Shown here: positions 1 through 8,643 of the stretch, piece after piece
Layout: each line of letters starts with the position of its first letter
Numbering within the stretch: position 1 is the stretch's first letter
Source: an uncultured Cocleimonas sp.
GTDB taxonomy: Bacteria; Pseudomonadota; Gammaproteobacteria; Thiotrichales; Thiotrichaceae
Assembly: GCF_947495625.1 (NCBI RefSeq)
Contig: NZ_CANLZW010000031.1
Coordinates: 1 to 58,651, forward strand
Length of the DNA stretch: 58,651 nt
Reading direction: 5' to 3'
Notes under the pieces: generated by a model
What the model was told of the DNA's origin: nothing
Seen by the model: the letters and a program-made list of their open reading frames with translations, nothing else
The model's database searches: none
Made by a program: the position numbers and the translations under genes

Positions 1-81
1 GAAGAAGCTGAAGAAGCTGAAGAAGCTGAAGAAGCTGAAGAAGCTGAAGAAGCTGAAGAAGCTGAAGAAGCTGAAGAAGCT
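1..81 (+). repeat. Nine tandem copies of GAAGAAGCT
   Basis: Nine exact 9-bp units run from the window edge and encode Glu-Glu-Ala repeats in frame with the downstream peptidase-like gene. The unit length is a multiple of three, so slippage would change the number of repeats without shifting the frame. The array probably continues upstream of the window. Confidence 0.95.
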
Positions 82-1788
82 GAAGAGTTCGATCACAGCA
101 AAATCCGTTTGTTTTTCTTAACAAGAACAATTCCATTAATTTCAAGCAATAATATAATTATTCCTAGAAAATATGAAGAATTAAAGGGAATGGTAACTCC
201 TAATATCTTGATTTCTTGCCCTCCAAGTATGGAAAAGAGCATACAGGAGCAGTTTACTGATATTAATGGTGTGTGTAACTCTTATCTGGGTGATTTCGAT
301 TTGTCGATTAACTTTCCGGATAAGGTATCTACAAGTCTTCTGATAAAGAAGTTGATAAATTTCCGTGAAGACTTAGATCATAAGCCCGCCCTCATAGATA
401 CAAATACTTTTATTCAATGTGATCTTCCTTCTGATAAGTATATAGCTCCGTATAAAGTAGTAGAACCAGAAGAATATCCACCTGTTCAAGGTCTCTTGTA
501 TAGGGAGCGAAAAGCTCTTGCAGTGAGAATTCAGGCGTTTATTTATCAGTTATTTGCCAATTTGAATTTAGGTAGCGTTTATCTTGATGTTATAGATATG
601 AAGGATTTTCCTTTACGTTTATTAGGTGAGGTAGATCAATATTTAGAAAATCCTTCGAGTAATTTTATGCAGATAGGTTATGCGATTCGAATGCTGGAAT
701 GTGCGGAAACTGGTTTATTACAAAGAACTTCTTCAGGATTCAATCCTTCATTATTTCTTCAGGACTCACCGGTAAATTTATCAAATGGGGTATTAAATTC
801 AATAACTAGCATTAATCACACGGTCAAGTTTATATTTAATAGATTATTTTTGACAGATAAAATGCCAGATAAAAAATGGACTGGGTTTATAATATTTAAT
901 GATATTTTTAACTTCCAGTTATTACCAGGAGAGGTAATTAGTCTTCCTTATAGTGCAGCACTATCTCCAATATCACGATCAACGTCTTGGTTAATACTTA
1001 CTCATGAGATTTCCCACTTTGAATGGACAAATTTGGATATCGATAACAAAGAAGAGAAACTTATTTTTGAGGCTGTAAGGTCTCTTGTGGAGAGGGAGAA
1101 TGTTGATGCTTCAAAATTTGACAAACCAGATAAATTAAAAGAAATAATTGAAAGTGAGTTTCTGGTTGAGCTGGATAATGTTGCTGGTCAATTATGGGAG
1201 TTATTTGCACATTGGTATGATTACTTTCATTTTTTTGATGGGGATCATGATCATTACCAAAAGTTTATTTGGGATTCCTGGTTAAAAGTTTCGATTGGCC
1301 CAAATCACTTGGCAGATTATTTATTTAGATCATTTGTAATTTACTTAATTAATAATGAGGTCGAGTTTGATAAATCAATTAAGGAAGGAAATGAGGATAA
1401 GTTTTTAACTGAAACGTGGCGTAGTTTTCTTAAATTCCTTATCGAGGATCTAAATATACCAATTTCTCAAAGTGATTTAGACACATATTATTATGATGTT
1501 ATGGAAGGATATGAAATTGTTGGTGGTCCTTTTATTGAAATGAAGGAGAATTACAAATCACCTGATTTTAAAAGAGAAATTAATAAGACGTATGATAATC
1601 TGGATAGCCATATTGAGATGATAGAAAACGGGATAGTTATTACTGATAAAATAGATAACCCCTATCTATTGTTGAGGGAGTCTAGAAGAAGAATATTAGA
1701 TAAAAAAAATGTTGCGTATTTCTATAATAATTCAGCATTTATTTTAAGTATTATAAATCAAGTAAGATTTCTGCATATGAGTTCATGA
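1..1788 (+). CDS. HExxH metallopeptidase-like protein, 5' partial
   Basis: The frame is open from base 1 through the Glu-Glu-Ala repeats, so the TTG at 109 is unlikely to be the start and the true start lies outside the window. The body is about 560 residues with no signal peptide or membrane helix in the visible part. HEISH, encoded at 1003-1017, is a zinc-binding HExxH motif. An ELFAHWYDY segment about 65 residues later could supply the third ligand of a gluzincin-type site (inference). The stop overlaps the next start (ATGA at 1785-1788), so the two are probably translationally coupled. Both genes look more AT-rich than gnd, which fits an accessory or acquired unit. I do not recognise the family; a conflict-system effector is only a guess. 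Confidence 0.7.
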   Translation, partial: EEAEEAEEAEEAEEAEEAEEAEEAEEAEEFDHSKIRLFFLTRTIPLISSNNIIIPRKYEELKGMVTPNILISCPPSMEKSIQEQFTDINGVCNSYLGDFDLSINFPDKVSTSLLIKKLINFREDLDHKPALIDTNTFIQCDLPSDKYIAPYKVVEPEEYPPVQGLLYRERKALAVRIQAFIYQLFANLNLGSVYLDVIDMKDFPLRLLGEVDQYLENPSSNFMQIGYAIRMLECAETGLLQRTSSGFNPSLFLQDSPVNLSNGVLNSITSINHTVKFIFNRLFLTDKMPDKKWTGFIIFNDIFNFQLLPGEVISLPYSAALSPISRSTSWLILTHEISHFEWTNLDIDNKEEKLIFEAVRSLVERENVDASKFDKPDKLKEIIESEFLVELDNVAGQLWELFAHWYDYFHFFDGDHDHYQKFIWDSWLKVSIGPNHLADYLFRSFVIYLINNEVEFDKSIKEGNEDKFLTETWRSFLKFLIEDLNIPISQSDLDTYYYDVMEGYEIVGGPFIEMKENYKSPDFKREINKTYDNLDSHIEMIENGIVITDKIDNPYLLLRESRRRILDKKNVAYFYNNSAFILSIINQVRFLHMSS

Positions 1789-2756
1789 AGATGAATGCTG
1801 AGCTAGTATTCATAAATCTTGGGGAAGTTAGTAATCAAGGCATATCTAACCATATAAATGCTTTAGAGTGTAATTTACGAATAAAAGAAGAGCAATCTTA
1901 TGAAGGTGTCACAGTAGACGCTAAAAGAAATATTGATGCATCTTTATTAATCGATGAGTTCGATAATAAAACAGGTATCACTAAAGATAATAAAGTCCTT
2001 AGGATTGTTATATGTAAGTACTCTATTAAACAAACTCATAGATGGTTTTATCAAAAGAGTTCTAATACATTATTGATATCTTTAACTCGGCTAGAAAGCT
2101 TGGATGTCGGCACTATAGCAACAATTATATTGTCAGCTTACTATTGTAATTTAGAGTATGACAATCTATCTAATCACAGTGGTGACTGTTGCTTCAACTT
2201 GAAAACACATCAAAGGGTTACGAGTTCAATTTGTGATAATTGTAACAATAATATAGGTGATGATATTTATAGTATTCAAAATATCATGAATTCCTGTTGC
2301 AATGTTGAGAGACCCTCTAAGAATTATTCTTCTAGACAACTTGACGGTTCTTCTACTAATGAATCACACAAAGTAAATAGTGTAGCTAAAAGTAAGTGGG
2401 CTATATTTGAGGAGTGGTGGTTTAGAAGTTTTCTCTTGGCATTAATAATTGGATCATCTGTTTTTATTTATACAAGTTCTTACCCAATTTCAACATTTTC
2501 GTTTTTTCTTTCATGGTATTTGATTTATATTCTAAACCCGAAACGGAGATATTTTAGAACGGCACTATTTATATTGGGGATTTTAGGGTTAGGGGGTACC
2601 TCAATCTTTTCTGGAAAGTTTAGTTATAGTGAAAAGTTAGCTGATGGTGATGTGAATATTGAGTTAGCTTGGGGAGAACCAGCGTCGTTGATCTTTGTTG
2701 TGTTGCTGATTCTATTCGCTGGGTATTTAGTTTGGCTGGACAACGGGCAGAAATAA
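1785..2756 (+). CDS. Membrane protein with Cys-rich segment, coupled to peptidase-like gene
   Basis: This is a 323-residue protein. The N-terminal 180 residues are soluble and end in a Cys/His-rich stretch (NHSGDCCFNLK, then ICDNC, then SCC) that could bind zinc. From about residue 210 there are roughly four hydrophobic helices, and the protein ends LVWLDNGQK. From memory, the H..CC.F..K..IC..C layout resembles predicted archaemetzincin-like domains next to bacterial conflict genes; this is not verified. The start overlaps the stop of the upstream gene by 4 bp, so the pair most likely acts together, perhaps with this partner anchoring the peptidase-like protein to the membrane. Confidence 0.65.
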   Translation: MKMNAELVFINLGEVSNQGISNHINALECNLRIKEEQSYEGVTVDAKRNIDASLLIDEFDNKTGITKDNKVLRIVICKYSIKQTHRWFYQKSSNTLLISLTRLESLDVGTIATIILSAYYCNLEYDNLSNHSGDCCFNLKTHQRVTSSICDNCNNNIGDDIYSIQNIMNSCCNVERPSKNYSSRQLDGSSTNESHKVNSVAKSKWAIFEEWWFRSFLLALIIGSSVFIYTSSYPISTFSFFLSWYLIYILNPKRRYFRTALFILGILGLGGTSIFSGKFSYSEKLADGDVNIELAWGEPASLIFVVLLILFAGYLVWLDNGQK

Positions 2757-3102
2757 TGAATAGTAGTTGTCAGGGCTGATTACAAGAAGCCATACAAACG
2801 TTAAACTATATAAACTCTGTTTGATTTCGTGCCGCATTCTAATCTTCGAAAAATTACAATTCCATCGGTTGCGTATGCATTTAAGCCCCGACACACACTT
2901 ATAGGCACTTTTCCAAAACAACTAAGATTCTTCCTCCAGCAATCTAAAACACCAACCTAAATCATAATTTCACATAAATTTTCATTCCTCCCCTGATTTT
3001 TATGAGATATTCCTGTCTTGTACTATTAACAAAATTACTACTTCCTTTCTTTATCAATGAAGTTATATAAGTATTAATCGGCAATATAATCAGGACTATA
3101 AA
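2757..3102. other. Gene-free stretch upstream of gnd
   Basis: It holds no convincing gene; a 64-codon reverse frame here has no ribosome site or recognisable protein. The last 100 bases are AT-rich and presumably carry the gnd promoter. The gnd ribosome site is AGGA, 8 bases before the ATG. Confidence 0.5.
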
Positions 3103-4533
3103 ATGTCAAAAAAATCAGATATGGGTTTAATCGGACTTGCGGTGATGGGGCAAAACCTGGCACTTAATATTAATGATCATGGGTTTGCATTGTCGGTTTA
3201 TAACCGGACTGCGGCGAGGACGGATGATTTTTTGTTGGGGGAGGCTAAAGATACGGCTATAACGGCTCACTACTCTCTTGAAGCACTGGTTAGTTCGTTG
3301 GAATCACCGCGTCGAGTGATGTTGATGATTCAATCGGGTAAGCCTGTCGATCTTACGATTGATGCGCTTCTGCCTTTGTTAGATGAAGGCGATATTATTA
3401 TTGATGGGGGTAATTCTCACTATCCTGACACTATTCGTCGTACTCAAGCGTTGAAGGAGAAAGGCATTGCTTATCTCGGTGCGGGGATTTCTGGGGGTGA
3501 AGAAGGCGCGCGTTTTGGGCCTTCTATTATGCCCGGCGGAAATCCCGATGCGTGGCCGCATGTTAAGCATATTTTTCAAGCAATCGCTGCTGAAGTGGAT
3601 GGCGAGCCTTGCTGCCAATGGATTGGCGAAGGTGGCGCGGGTCATTATGTGAAGATGGTTCACAATGGTATTGAGTACGGTGATATGCAGTTGATTGCCG
3701 AGGCTTATCAGTTTATGCATTTGGGTTTGGGGCTAAGCCATGCCGAGATGAAAGAGACCTTTGCGGAATGGAATGAAGGTGAATTAAATTCGTATTTAAT
3801 TGAAATTACCGCCGATATTATGGGCGTTGCCGATAAGATGAATAACTCTGAGGATCCTTTGCTAGAAAAAATTCTGGATACAGCGGGGCAAAAAGGCACG
3901 GGTAAGTGGACGGCAATCAGCGCATTAGAACAGGGTATGCCGTTAACCTTGATTAGCGAAGCGGTGTTTGCGCGTTTTCTGTCTTCTTTGAAGGATTCCC
4001 GTGTTGAGGCAAGCAAAATATATCCGCATGAAGTACCTGCGTTTCAGGGTGATCGTAAGCTTGCATTAGAACAACTTCGCGATGCGCTTTATGCGGCAAA
4101 AATCATGTCTTACTCTCAGGGTTTTATGTTGATGCAAAGCGCTTCAGAGCATTATGAATGGAATCTTGATTACGGCAATATCGCACTGACTTGGCGCGGT
4201 GGCTGTATTATTCGCAGTCGCTTTTTAAACGATATTAAAAAAGCTTACGAAACCAATCCTCAGCTAGAAAATTTATTGCTGGATCAGTTTTTCATCGATG
4301 CCGTGCAAAAATCCATGAACGGATGGCGTCAAACAGTCCAGACTGCAGTAGGTATGGGTATTCCTGTGCCCGCTTTCACTTCGGCATTAAGCTTTTTTGA
4401 TGCTTATCGTTCCGAGAAATCATCCGCCAATTTGATTCAGGCACAACGTGATTATTTTGGTGCGCACACCTATGAGCGTATTGATCAGCCCCGAGGGACT
4501 TTCTTCCATACTGACTGGATAAAAGAAAAATAA
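3103..4533 (+). CDS. gnd: 6-phosphogluconate dehydrogenase, decarboxylating
   Basis: This oxidative pentose-phosphate enzyme converts 6-phosphogluconate to ribulose 5-phosphate and CO2 with NADP reduction. At 476 residues it is full length for the long (dimeric) family. Visible features are the N-terminal dinucleotide fold GLAVMGQN (residues 11-18), the substrate-binding GNSHYPDT, the signature GISGGEEGARFGPSIMPGG, the catalytic region VKMVHNGIEYGDMQ and GTGKWT. It stands alone: no zwf or pgl is adjacent, and the next gene is convergent. The AGGA ribosome site at the proper distance supports the chosen ATG. Confidence 0.96.
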   Translation: MSKKSDMGLIGLAVMGQNLALNINDHGFALSVYNRTAARTDDFLLGEAKDTAITAHYSLEALVSSLESPRRVMLMIQSGKPVDLTIDALLPLLDEGDIIIDGGNSHYPDTIRRTQALKEKGIAYLGAGISGGEEGARFGPSIMPGGNPDAWPHVKHIFQAIAAEVDGEPCCQWIGEGGAGHYVKMVHNGIEYGDMQLIAEAYQFMHLGLGLSHAEMKETFAEWNEGELNSYLIEITADIMGVADKMNNSEDPLLEKILDTAGQKGTGKWTAISALEQGMPLTLISEAVFARFLSSLKDSRVEASKIYPHEVPAFQGDRKLALEQLRDALYAAKIMSYSQGFMLMQSASEHYEWNLDYGNIALTWRGGCIIRSRFLNDIKKAYETNPQLENLLLDQFFIDAVQKSMNGWRQTVQTAVGMGIPVPAFTSALSFFDAYRSEKSSANLIQAQRDYFGAHTYERIDQPRGTFFHTDWIKEK

Positions 4534-4546
4534 AAGCTAGCTGTGT

Positions 4547-5410
4547 TTAACCCTCTGAACGAGGCTTTGTTTCTTCATAGATATAGTCAACGTAGTTATC
4601 TATCAGGTGGTCGCTGAAGTGATCAATTTGTTTATTCTTTAAACCGATAACAAAGCCTTTCCAGAGATCAGCTTTGCGTTGTACTGCGTTTAATTCTTTT
4701 AACCTTCCTTGCGCATCGAGATACATTTCTTTGCCCGCATGACGGTAGCCGAGCCACACCGGTGGCGTGCGTGTAACGATGTCATTGTTGTTTACCCAGC
4801 GGTAGTAATCGACTTTAGCGTGGTTTATATAACGTTTTGTGCCGACTCTTGGGCTACCGAAGGTATGTACTTGTTCTGGTCGTGTATCGATATGCGACAA
4901 CAGGCAACGCCCCGCACAAATAGATGCCATCGCGCCACCCAGTGAATGGCCGGTAAACCAGAGTTTTTTATCCAGATTTTGTTTGTGTGAGATCAGCATT
5001 TTTTCTAATAGCGGCCACACATCATCCACTTCTTTTTTAAAGCCACGGTGTACGTGCCCAACGGTTTCGGCCAATGCTTTGGTCGCATCGATATCGGCTT
5101 TTATATCATTCCATTCGTTGGGTTCGGTGCCACGAAAGGCGATCACGATGTCCTGATCGTTGGCAAATGAGTAGGCTTGGGAGCCGTCGTTATTGTAGAA
5201 AGTGGTTCGGGTAAACCCAAGACGCAACGCTGCTTTTTCAGTTTCTTCAGGCTTTAGATAAGCAATCATGGAAAGCTCAGCAAACAACAGGGCTTTGTTG
5301 ATCAAATCTTTTGAGTTTATGTCATGTCCGTTTTCAGGATCACAAGGAGCCGAACGTAGAGTGATTTGGTTAGCCTGTTGATTGGCTATGACGGGTGTTT
5401 GTTGGTCCAT
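4547..5410 (-). CDS. Class 3 (fungal-type) lipase family protein
   Basis: This is a 287-residue alpha/beta hydrolase of the lipase class 3 family, expected to hydrolyse acylglycerols or other esters. The nucleophile elbow is GHSLGG with Ser at about 156. A likely acid is Asp210 in NNNDIVTRTPP and a likely base is His268 in HFSDHLIDNY. FRGTE near residue 92 forms the expected oxyanion-side strand. There is no signal peptide, so it may be cytoplasmic or use another export route. It converges on gnd with only 13 bp between the stops and is divergent from the secreted protein at 5615, sharing a 200-bp upstream region. Its natural substrate is not evident. Confidence 0.88.
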   Translation of the reverse strand: MDQQTPVIANQQANQITLRSAPCDPENGHDINSKDLINKALLFAELSMIAYLKPEETEKAALRLGFTRTTFYNNDGSQAYSFANDQDIVIAFRGTEPNEWNDIKADIDATKALAETVGHVHRGFKKEVDDVWPLLEKMLISHKQNLDKKLWFTGHSLGGAMASICAGRCLLSHIDTRPEQVHTFGSPRVGTKRYINHAKVDYYRWVNNNDIVTRTPPVWLGYRHAGKEMYLDAQGRLKELNAVQRKADLWKGFVIGLKNKQIDHFSDHLIDNYVDYIYEETKPRSEG

Positions 5411-5537
5411 ATTGATGTGCTTTGTGATACAGAAAGGCGTGTATTTTATAGATTAATGACCTAGGTGTCTGCGCTACATTGCTTACTTTCGATTAATGGT
5501 TTTGTATTGTGGGCTTTTCTTGTCGAAATTTTAATAC

Positions 5538-5553
5538 TGTGATTTTCATCACA
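5538..5553. promoter_or_regulatory. CRP-type operator
   Basis: TGTGATTTTCATCACA is a perfect TGTGA-N6-TCACA palindrome, the consensus of the CRP/Vfr family. It is 62 bp upstream of the 5615 gene and 128 bp upstream of the divergent lipase start, so it could activate either one. Confidence 0.7.
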
Positions 5554-5614
5554 GATTTTGGCGGTGTTAAATGTTCCAATTGAATCACTGAACATTTAAA
5601 CGTTAGGAGTCGAA

Positions 5615-6238
5615 ATGAAATTCACACAATTAATGAAAAATTCTGTATTGGTATCAATGCTGACGATAGCACCAATCTTGAGTGCGCCTGTTTTCGCAGA
5701 TGAAGTTTCGGATCAAATCACGGTGGCTCTGGAAGCGTATAACGAGAAAGACTATAAAGCAGCGGTTGAAGAGTTAAAGTTTGTCACGGCTCAAGTGCAA
5801 CAACTGTATCAGGCAGAAATTCAACAGCTAATGCCCAAGGCTCTAGATGGCTGGAAGGAGAAGGAGCAAAAAGGTAATAACAATGCCGCAATGTCTATGC
5901 TGGGTGGAATGGGGGGCGGAACTGGCATGAAAAGCGAGTTTCAGCGTAGCAGGGAAACAGTGACTGTCGAAGTGATGGCAAACTCACCGATGATGGGCAT
6001 GATGACAATGATGCTTAAAAACCCCGCAATGATGGCTGGCCAACAAAATACCAAACCATTCCGCTACAAAAAAGCCAAAGGTATGATTAAAACGGAAAAG
6101 AACAGATCAGAAATCACCTTGGTGCTTGCTGGTCAAATACTCATTACAGTGAAGGGAAGACAGCTAGAAGACGATGCTGTGCTAAAGGAATACTTAGAGC
6201 AGTTAGATTTTGCTAAGTTGAAAGACGCGTTGCTATAA
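5615..6238 (+). CDS. Secreted protein of unknown function
   Basis: This is a 207-residue protein with a clear Sec signal peptide (residues 1-28, cleaved after PVFA), then a helical EAYNEKDYKAAVEELK segment resembling a TPR-like helix, a Met/Gly-rich middle (MLGGMGGG, MMGMMTMMLKNPAMMAG) and a basic C-terminal part. The Met-rich stretch could be a metal-binding or flexible linker, but I see no catalytic motif. The start is supported by AGGAG 7 bases before the ATG. A perfect CRP-type operator lies 62 bp upstream, suggesting catabolite control. The location is most likely periplasmic. Confidence 0.8.
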   Translation: MKFTQLMKNSVLVSMLTIAPILSAPVFADEVSDQITVALEAYNEKDYKAAVEELKFVTAQVQQLYQAEIQQLMPKALDGWKEKEQKGNNNAAMSMLGGMGGGTGMKSEFQRSRETVTVEVMANSPMMGMMTMMLKNPAMMAGQQNTKPFRYKKAKGMIKTEKNRSEITLVLAGQILITVKGRQLEDDAVLKEYLEQLDFAKLKDALL

Positions 6239-6263
6239 AAAGTCGCGAGTTGGAGATGGTGTA

Positions 6264-6292
6264 GCGTAATCGTCATTAATTGGCGGTTACGC
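6264..6292. terminator. Inverted repeat after 5615-6238
   Basis: GCGTAATCG pairs with CGGTTACGC across an 11-base loop, 25 bp after the stop codon. There is no T-run, so a Rho-independent terminator is only possible, not certain. Confidence 0.35.
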
Positions 6293-6388
6293 TCGCACCT
6301 ATAAAGTCGTTAGTTATAACTAGATAATTATTCTGTACCCCGATCATTTGTTGAGTGAGTGAAACGTCTTATTTTAGAATTGGAAACA

Positions 6389-6420
6389 CACACCCTACTT
6401 GAATGATATTTATGCAGAGC
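6389..6420 (+). repeat. C-rich dispersed element, hairpin-less copy
   Basis: CACCCTACTTGAATGATATT is followed at once by TATGCAGAGC. The same two blocks recur downstream of the ParD-like gene at 6809, where a stem-loop separates them. The two copies therefore form direct repeats flanking that gene. Confidence 0.7.
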
Positions 6421-6509
6421 TAGCATATATTAGCTTCTTGTCGATTATTGACAGATAACAACGTAGCAATTAGCCTGTTAAAAAAATATTAGAAAATACA
6501 GGTGACAAA

Positions 6510-6764
6510 ATGCGAAGCAGTATCAATTTATCCTTAACGAATGAGCTTCGAAATTTTATTAATGAAAACTCAGGTGGTGGAACCTTGTATTCAACGCCTA
6601 GTGAATTTCTACGAGATATTCTTCGTGAAAAAAAACAGCACTTAGAAACTTCAGAATTACGTGATTCTATTTTAGAAGGTCTTCAAGATGCAGTTAAAGA
6701 TAGGACATTAGAGTATTCTGGTGATTTACGTGCAGATATGAAAAAGCATCGACAAACCCAGTAA
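6510..6764 (+). CDS. Orphan ParD-like ribbon-helix-helix antitoxin
   Basis: This 84-residue protein has the ParD/CopG-type ribbon-helix-helix start (SSINLSLTNELRNFINENS, then TPSEFLRDILREKK) that dimerises and binds DNA, followed by a short toxin-binding tail. AGGTGA precedes the ATG. No ParE-like toxin follows: the next 300 bp hold only repeats and the leader of the LysM gene, so it is an orphan. Flanking copies of the C-rich element (6389 and 6809) suggest that the gene moved or was duplicated as a unit. It could neutralise a toxin encoded elsewhere or act purely as a DNA-binding protein. Confidence 0.8.
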   Translation: MRSSINLSLTNELRNFINENSGGGTLYSTPSEFLRDILREKKQHLETSELRDSILEGLQDAVKDRTLEYSGDLRADMKKHRQTQ

Positions 6765-6808
6765 AAATTAGGTTTATATTTTCAAAAACTCAGAAGTATT
6801 TGTTTATT

Positions 6809-6875
6809 GACACCCCCTACTTGAATGATATTACGTTTTCGTTATTTGAAAACGTTAATAGAATTTATGCAGAGC
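6809..6875 (+). repeat. C-rich dispersed element with stem-loop
   Basis: The copy reads CACCCCCTACTTGAATGA, then stem TATTACGTTTTC (6829-6840), loop GTTATTT and the complementary arm at 6848-6860 with one bulge, then ATTTATGCAGAGC. It begins 45 bp after the ParD-like stop. The same layout, with other stem sequences, occurs at 13375-13427 (minus strand) and 57745-57805. Confidence 0.75.
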
Positions 6876-6984
6876 AAGGCACTTTTTTAAGCCCTTACTT
6901 CTAGTATCAATCAATAACAATGTAAGCAAATCCAGCAGAATCCGGCTAAATTTGCACATTTCGCCGTGCCTGCAACACTAGCGC

Positions 6985-7080
6985 TACATCACTTTACACT
7001 TCTTTACTTTCTCTATACCCAAGCTTGCATTTAGCTGGTGCAAACTACATCCATCGTTTGAACAAAAACAACAAACGGCT
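6985..7080 (+). promoter_or_regulatory. Leader shared with the second LysM gene, with a CpxR-type box
   Basis: About 90 bp here match 12564-12660 closely, including TACCCAA, GCTGNTGCAAACT and ATCCATCG. Inside it, 6993-7007 is TTTAC-ACTTC-TTTAC, the direct-repeat layout of CpxR binding sites, 107 bp before the LysM ATG. Such conservation outside coding sequence implies shared regulation of the two paralogues. Confidence 0.65.
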
Positions 7081-7113
7081 TTGAACCCACTAATTAAACA
7101 AAGGATGTATAAA

Positions 7114-7674
7114 ATGAAAAACGTAAAACTAACTTTAGCGACAACTCTTTCGGTATTGGCTTTAACTTTTGCTGGTGTAGCGTCTGCGGATAACGGCAGC
7201 CGATACAATAATTATAAAAAACAGAATGAAGTTTCTTTTAACAAGAAAGCCAATAATCAAAAGACAAGCAAGCAACTGACAAACAAGCAAAAAGTCAGCA
7301 ACAAGAGCTATACAAAAAACGCGAACAACTCGAATACAACCGCTAAGCGAGTGGTTGTGAAAAAGACAGTTATCAAAAGCCCGACCAAGAAGGTCGTTTT
7401 CACCAAGAATGTGAAGAAGCCAGCGAAAACGCAATACGTTTCGAAGAGTCGCGCCAATACAAAATACGTGACAAAATACGTGACAAAAGGAGTAACAAAT
7501 AAAGTCGTTAAAAGAAACGTAAAACCTTTTGCTTACACAGTGCGCTCTGGTGATACTTTGTATCGTATATCGTTAAAAACAGGTGTTAGTGTGAATAAAT
7601 TAGCTAAATTGAATCACATAACAAACTGGAATATCAATAACATCCGCATTGGTCAAATCTTGAGAATTTCATAA
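7114..7674 (+). CDS. Secreted basic LysM-domain protein (paralogue 1)
   Basis: This 186-residue protein has a Sec signal peptide (MKNVKLTLATTLSVLALTF, cleaved near ASA-DN), a Lys/Asn/Thr-rich basic linker of about 100 residues and one C-terminal LysM domain (YTVRSGDTLYRISLKTGV to GQILRIS). LysM binds N-acetylglucosamine polymers, so peptidoglycan attachment is likely. There is no catalytic domain. The ATG at 7114 is preferred over the in-frame ATG at 7105 because AAAGG sits 9 bases before it and the signal peptide starts there. The gene at 12701 is a paralogue with the same leader, so the two are probably co-regulated. Confidence 0.85.
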   Translation: MKNVKLTLATTLSVLALTFAGVASADNGSRYNNYKKQNEVSFNKKANNQKTSKQLTNKQKVSNKSYTKNANNSNTTAKRVVVKKTVIKSPTKKVVFTKNVKKPAKTQYVSKSRANTKYVTKYVTKGVTNKVVKRNVKPFAYTVRSGDTLYRISLKTGVSVNKLAKLNHITNWNINNIRIGQILRIS

Positions 7675-7720
7675 TTCTGCAGCGACCGTATTGATAGGAT
7701 TTAACTTAATCAAAATGTGT

Positions 7721-7752
7721 AACACACCCCCGTACTTTGGGGGTGTTTTTTT
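7721..7752. terminator. Bidirectional terminator, variant of the C-rich element
   Basis: CACCCCC and GGGGGTG pair across the loop GTACTTT, followed by seven T. It lies between convergent genes. The left arm plus loop (CACCCCCGTACTTT) is one base away from the dispersed C-rich core, which links that family to transcription termination. Confidence 0.85.
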
Positions 7753-7757
7753 GTCTG

Positions 7758-8615
7758 CTATGAATCTTCCTTCTTCTGCACAAACACGCTAATCAGCGCC
7801 AACACTCCTGAAACGATCATTAGCAATAAAGATACCGCATTCAGTTCTGGTGTAGAGCCTTCGCGCAAGCGATCGAACATGGTGATGGTGAGTGGTGAGT
7901 CGGAGCTTGTCAGCATCAGAGTAGTGTTGAAGTTTTCGAAGCTCATGAGGAAGGCAACAATAGCTGCCCCAACCATTGCTGGTCTCAAATAAGGTAGTGT
8001 AATCGTTCTTAAAACTGCGGTTTTACTGGCACCTAAATTGTAAGCGGCTTCTTCTAATGAACGATCCATTTTGCGTAAGCGGGCACCGATAACCATTGTG
8101 GCGATAGTGGTGATAAAGGCGAATTGTCCGAGTATCACCAGCACTAAGCCCGGCCTGAGGAATTCAACTTCGAGATTAAATACTTCATCCATATAATTCG
8201 CCATGGAGTTGGATGAGATGAGTATCGAGATGCCTAGAATTACACCCGGAATAACCAGCGGCAATAGCATCAGCATGTAGAGAAATTCTTTGAAGCGAAA
8301 GTCGTAGCGTTCAAATAGAAATGCATTGGTAGTCGCGACAAAGATTGAAAGGGCGGTTACAAAGAAGGCGATAAAGGCAGAAACTCCAACACTTTCGAGC
8401 ATTGCCGAATCACTAAACACACCTAAGCGTTGAGGCGTATCGCCAGTAAACCAATCAAGGGTAAAACCATTCCACGGTAGCGATGGGAATAGCGAGTCAT
8501 TAAAGGCAAAAGTGGCGACCACGGCTAAAGGTGCAATCAGGAATATATAGAACAGCAATATATAAGCACGGTAGGTCCAGCGAAGTGAGGGGGGCTGTGA
8601 GATTGACGGTATCAT
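7758..8615 (-). CDS. potI: Polyamine ABC transporter permease (PotC/PotI type)
   Basis: This is the second inner-membrane subunit of a putrescine/spermidine importer, 285 residues with about six transmembrane helices. The cytoplasmic coupling motif EEAAYNLGASKTAVLRTITLP is the EAA loop that contacts the ATPase. It is the last gene of a binding protein, ATPase, permease, permease operon in the order of potFGHI, and begins 28 bp after the previous stop. The symbol follows gene order; PotC is the alternative name. Confidence 0.9.
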   Translation of the reverse strand: MIPSISQPPSLRWTYRAYILLFYIFLIAPLAVVATFAFNDSLFPSLPWNGFTLDWFTGDTPQRLGVFSDSAMLESVGVSAFIAFFVTALSIFVATTNAFLFERYDFRFKEFLYMLMLLPLVIPGVILGISILISSNSMANYMDEVFNLEVEFLRPGLVLVILGQFAFITTIATMVIGARLRKMDRSLEEAAYNLGASKTAVLRTITLPYLRPAMVGAAIVAFLMSFENFNTTLMLTSSDSPLTITMFDRLREGSTPELNAVSLLLMIVSGVLALISVFVQKKEDS

Positions 8616-8643
8616 GTCCTTCTTGTCTCGATTAAAAACATTC

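Noticed and set aside
1-81. CRISPR or satellite array
   Set aside because: Units are 9 bp without spacers and in frame with a coding region; it is a coding tandem repeat.
2727-2921. A 64-codon reverse frame between the membrane protein gene and gnd
   Set aside because: No ribosome site, no protein-like pattern, and it overlaps the end of a real gene.
6389-6875. Integron attC-type cassette around the ParD-like gene
   Set aside because: The flanks recur as direct repeats, but I see no GTTRRRY/RYYYAAC pair in the right places and no integrase.
6765-7080. Possible ParE toxin gene after the ParD-like gene
   Set aside because: No forward frame of adequate length overlaps or follows the antitoxin; the region is repeats and a leader.
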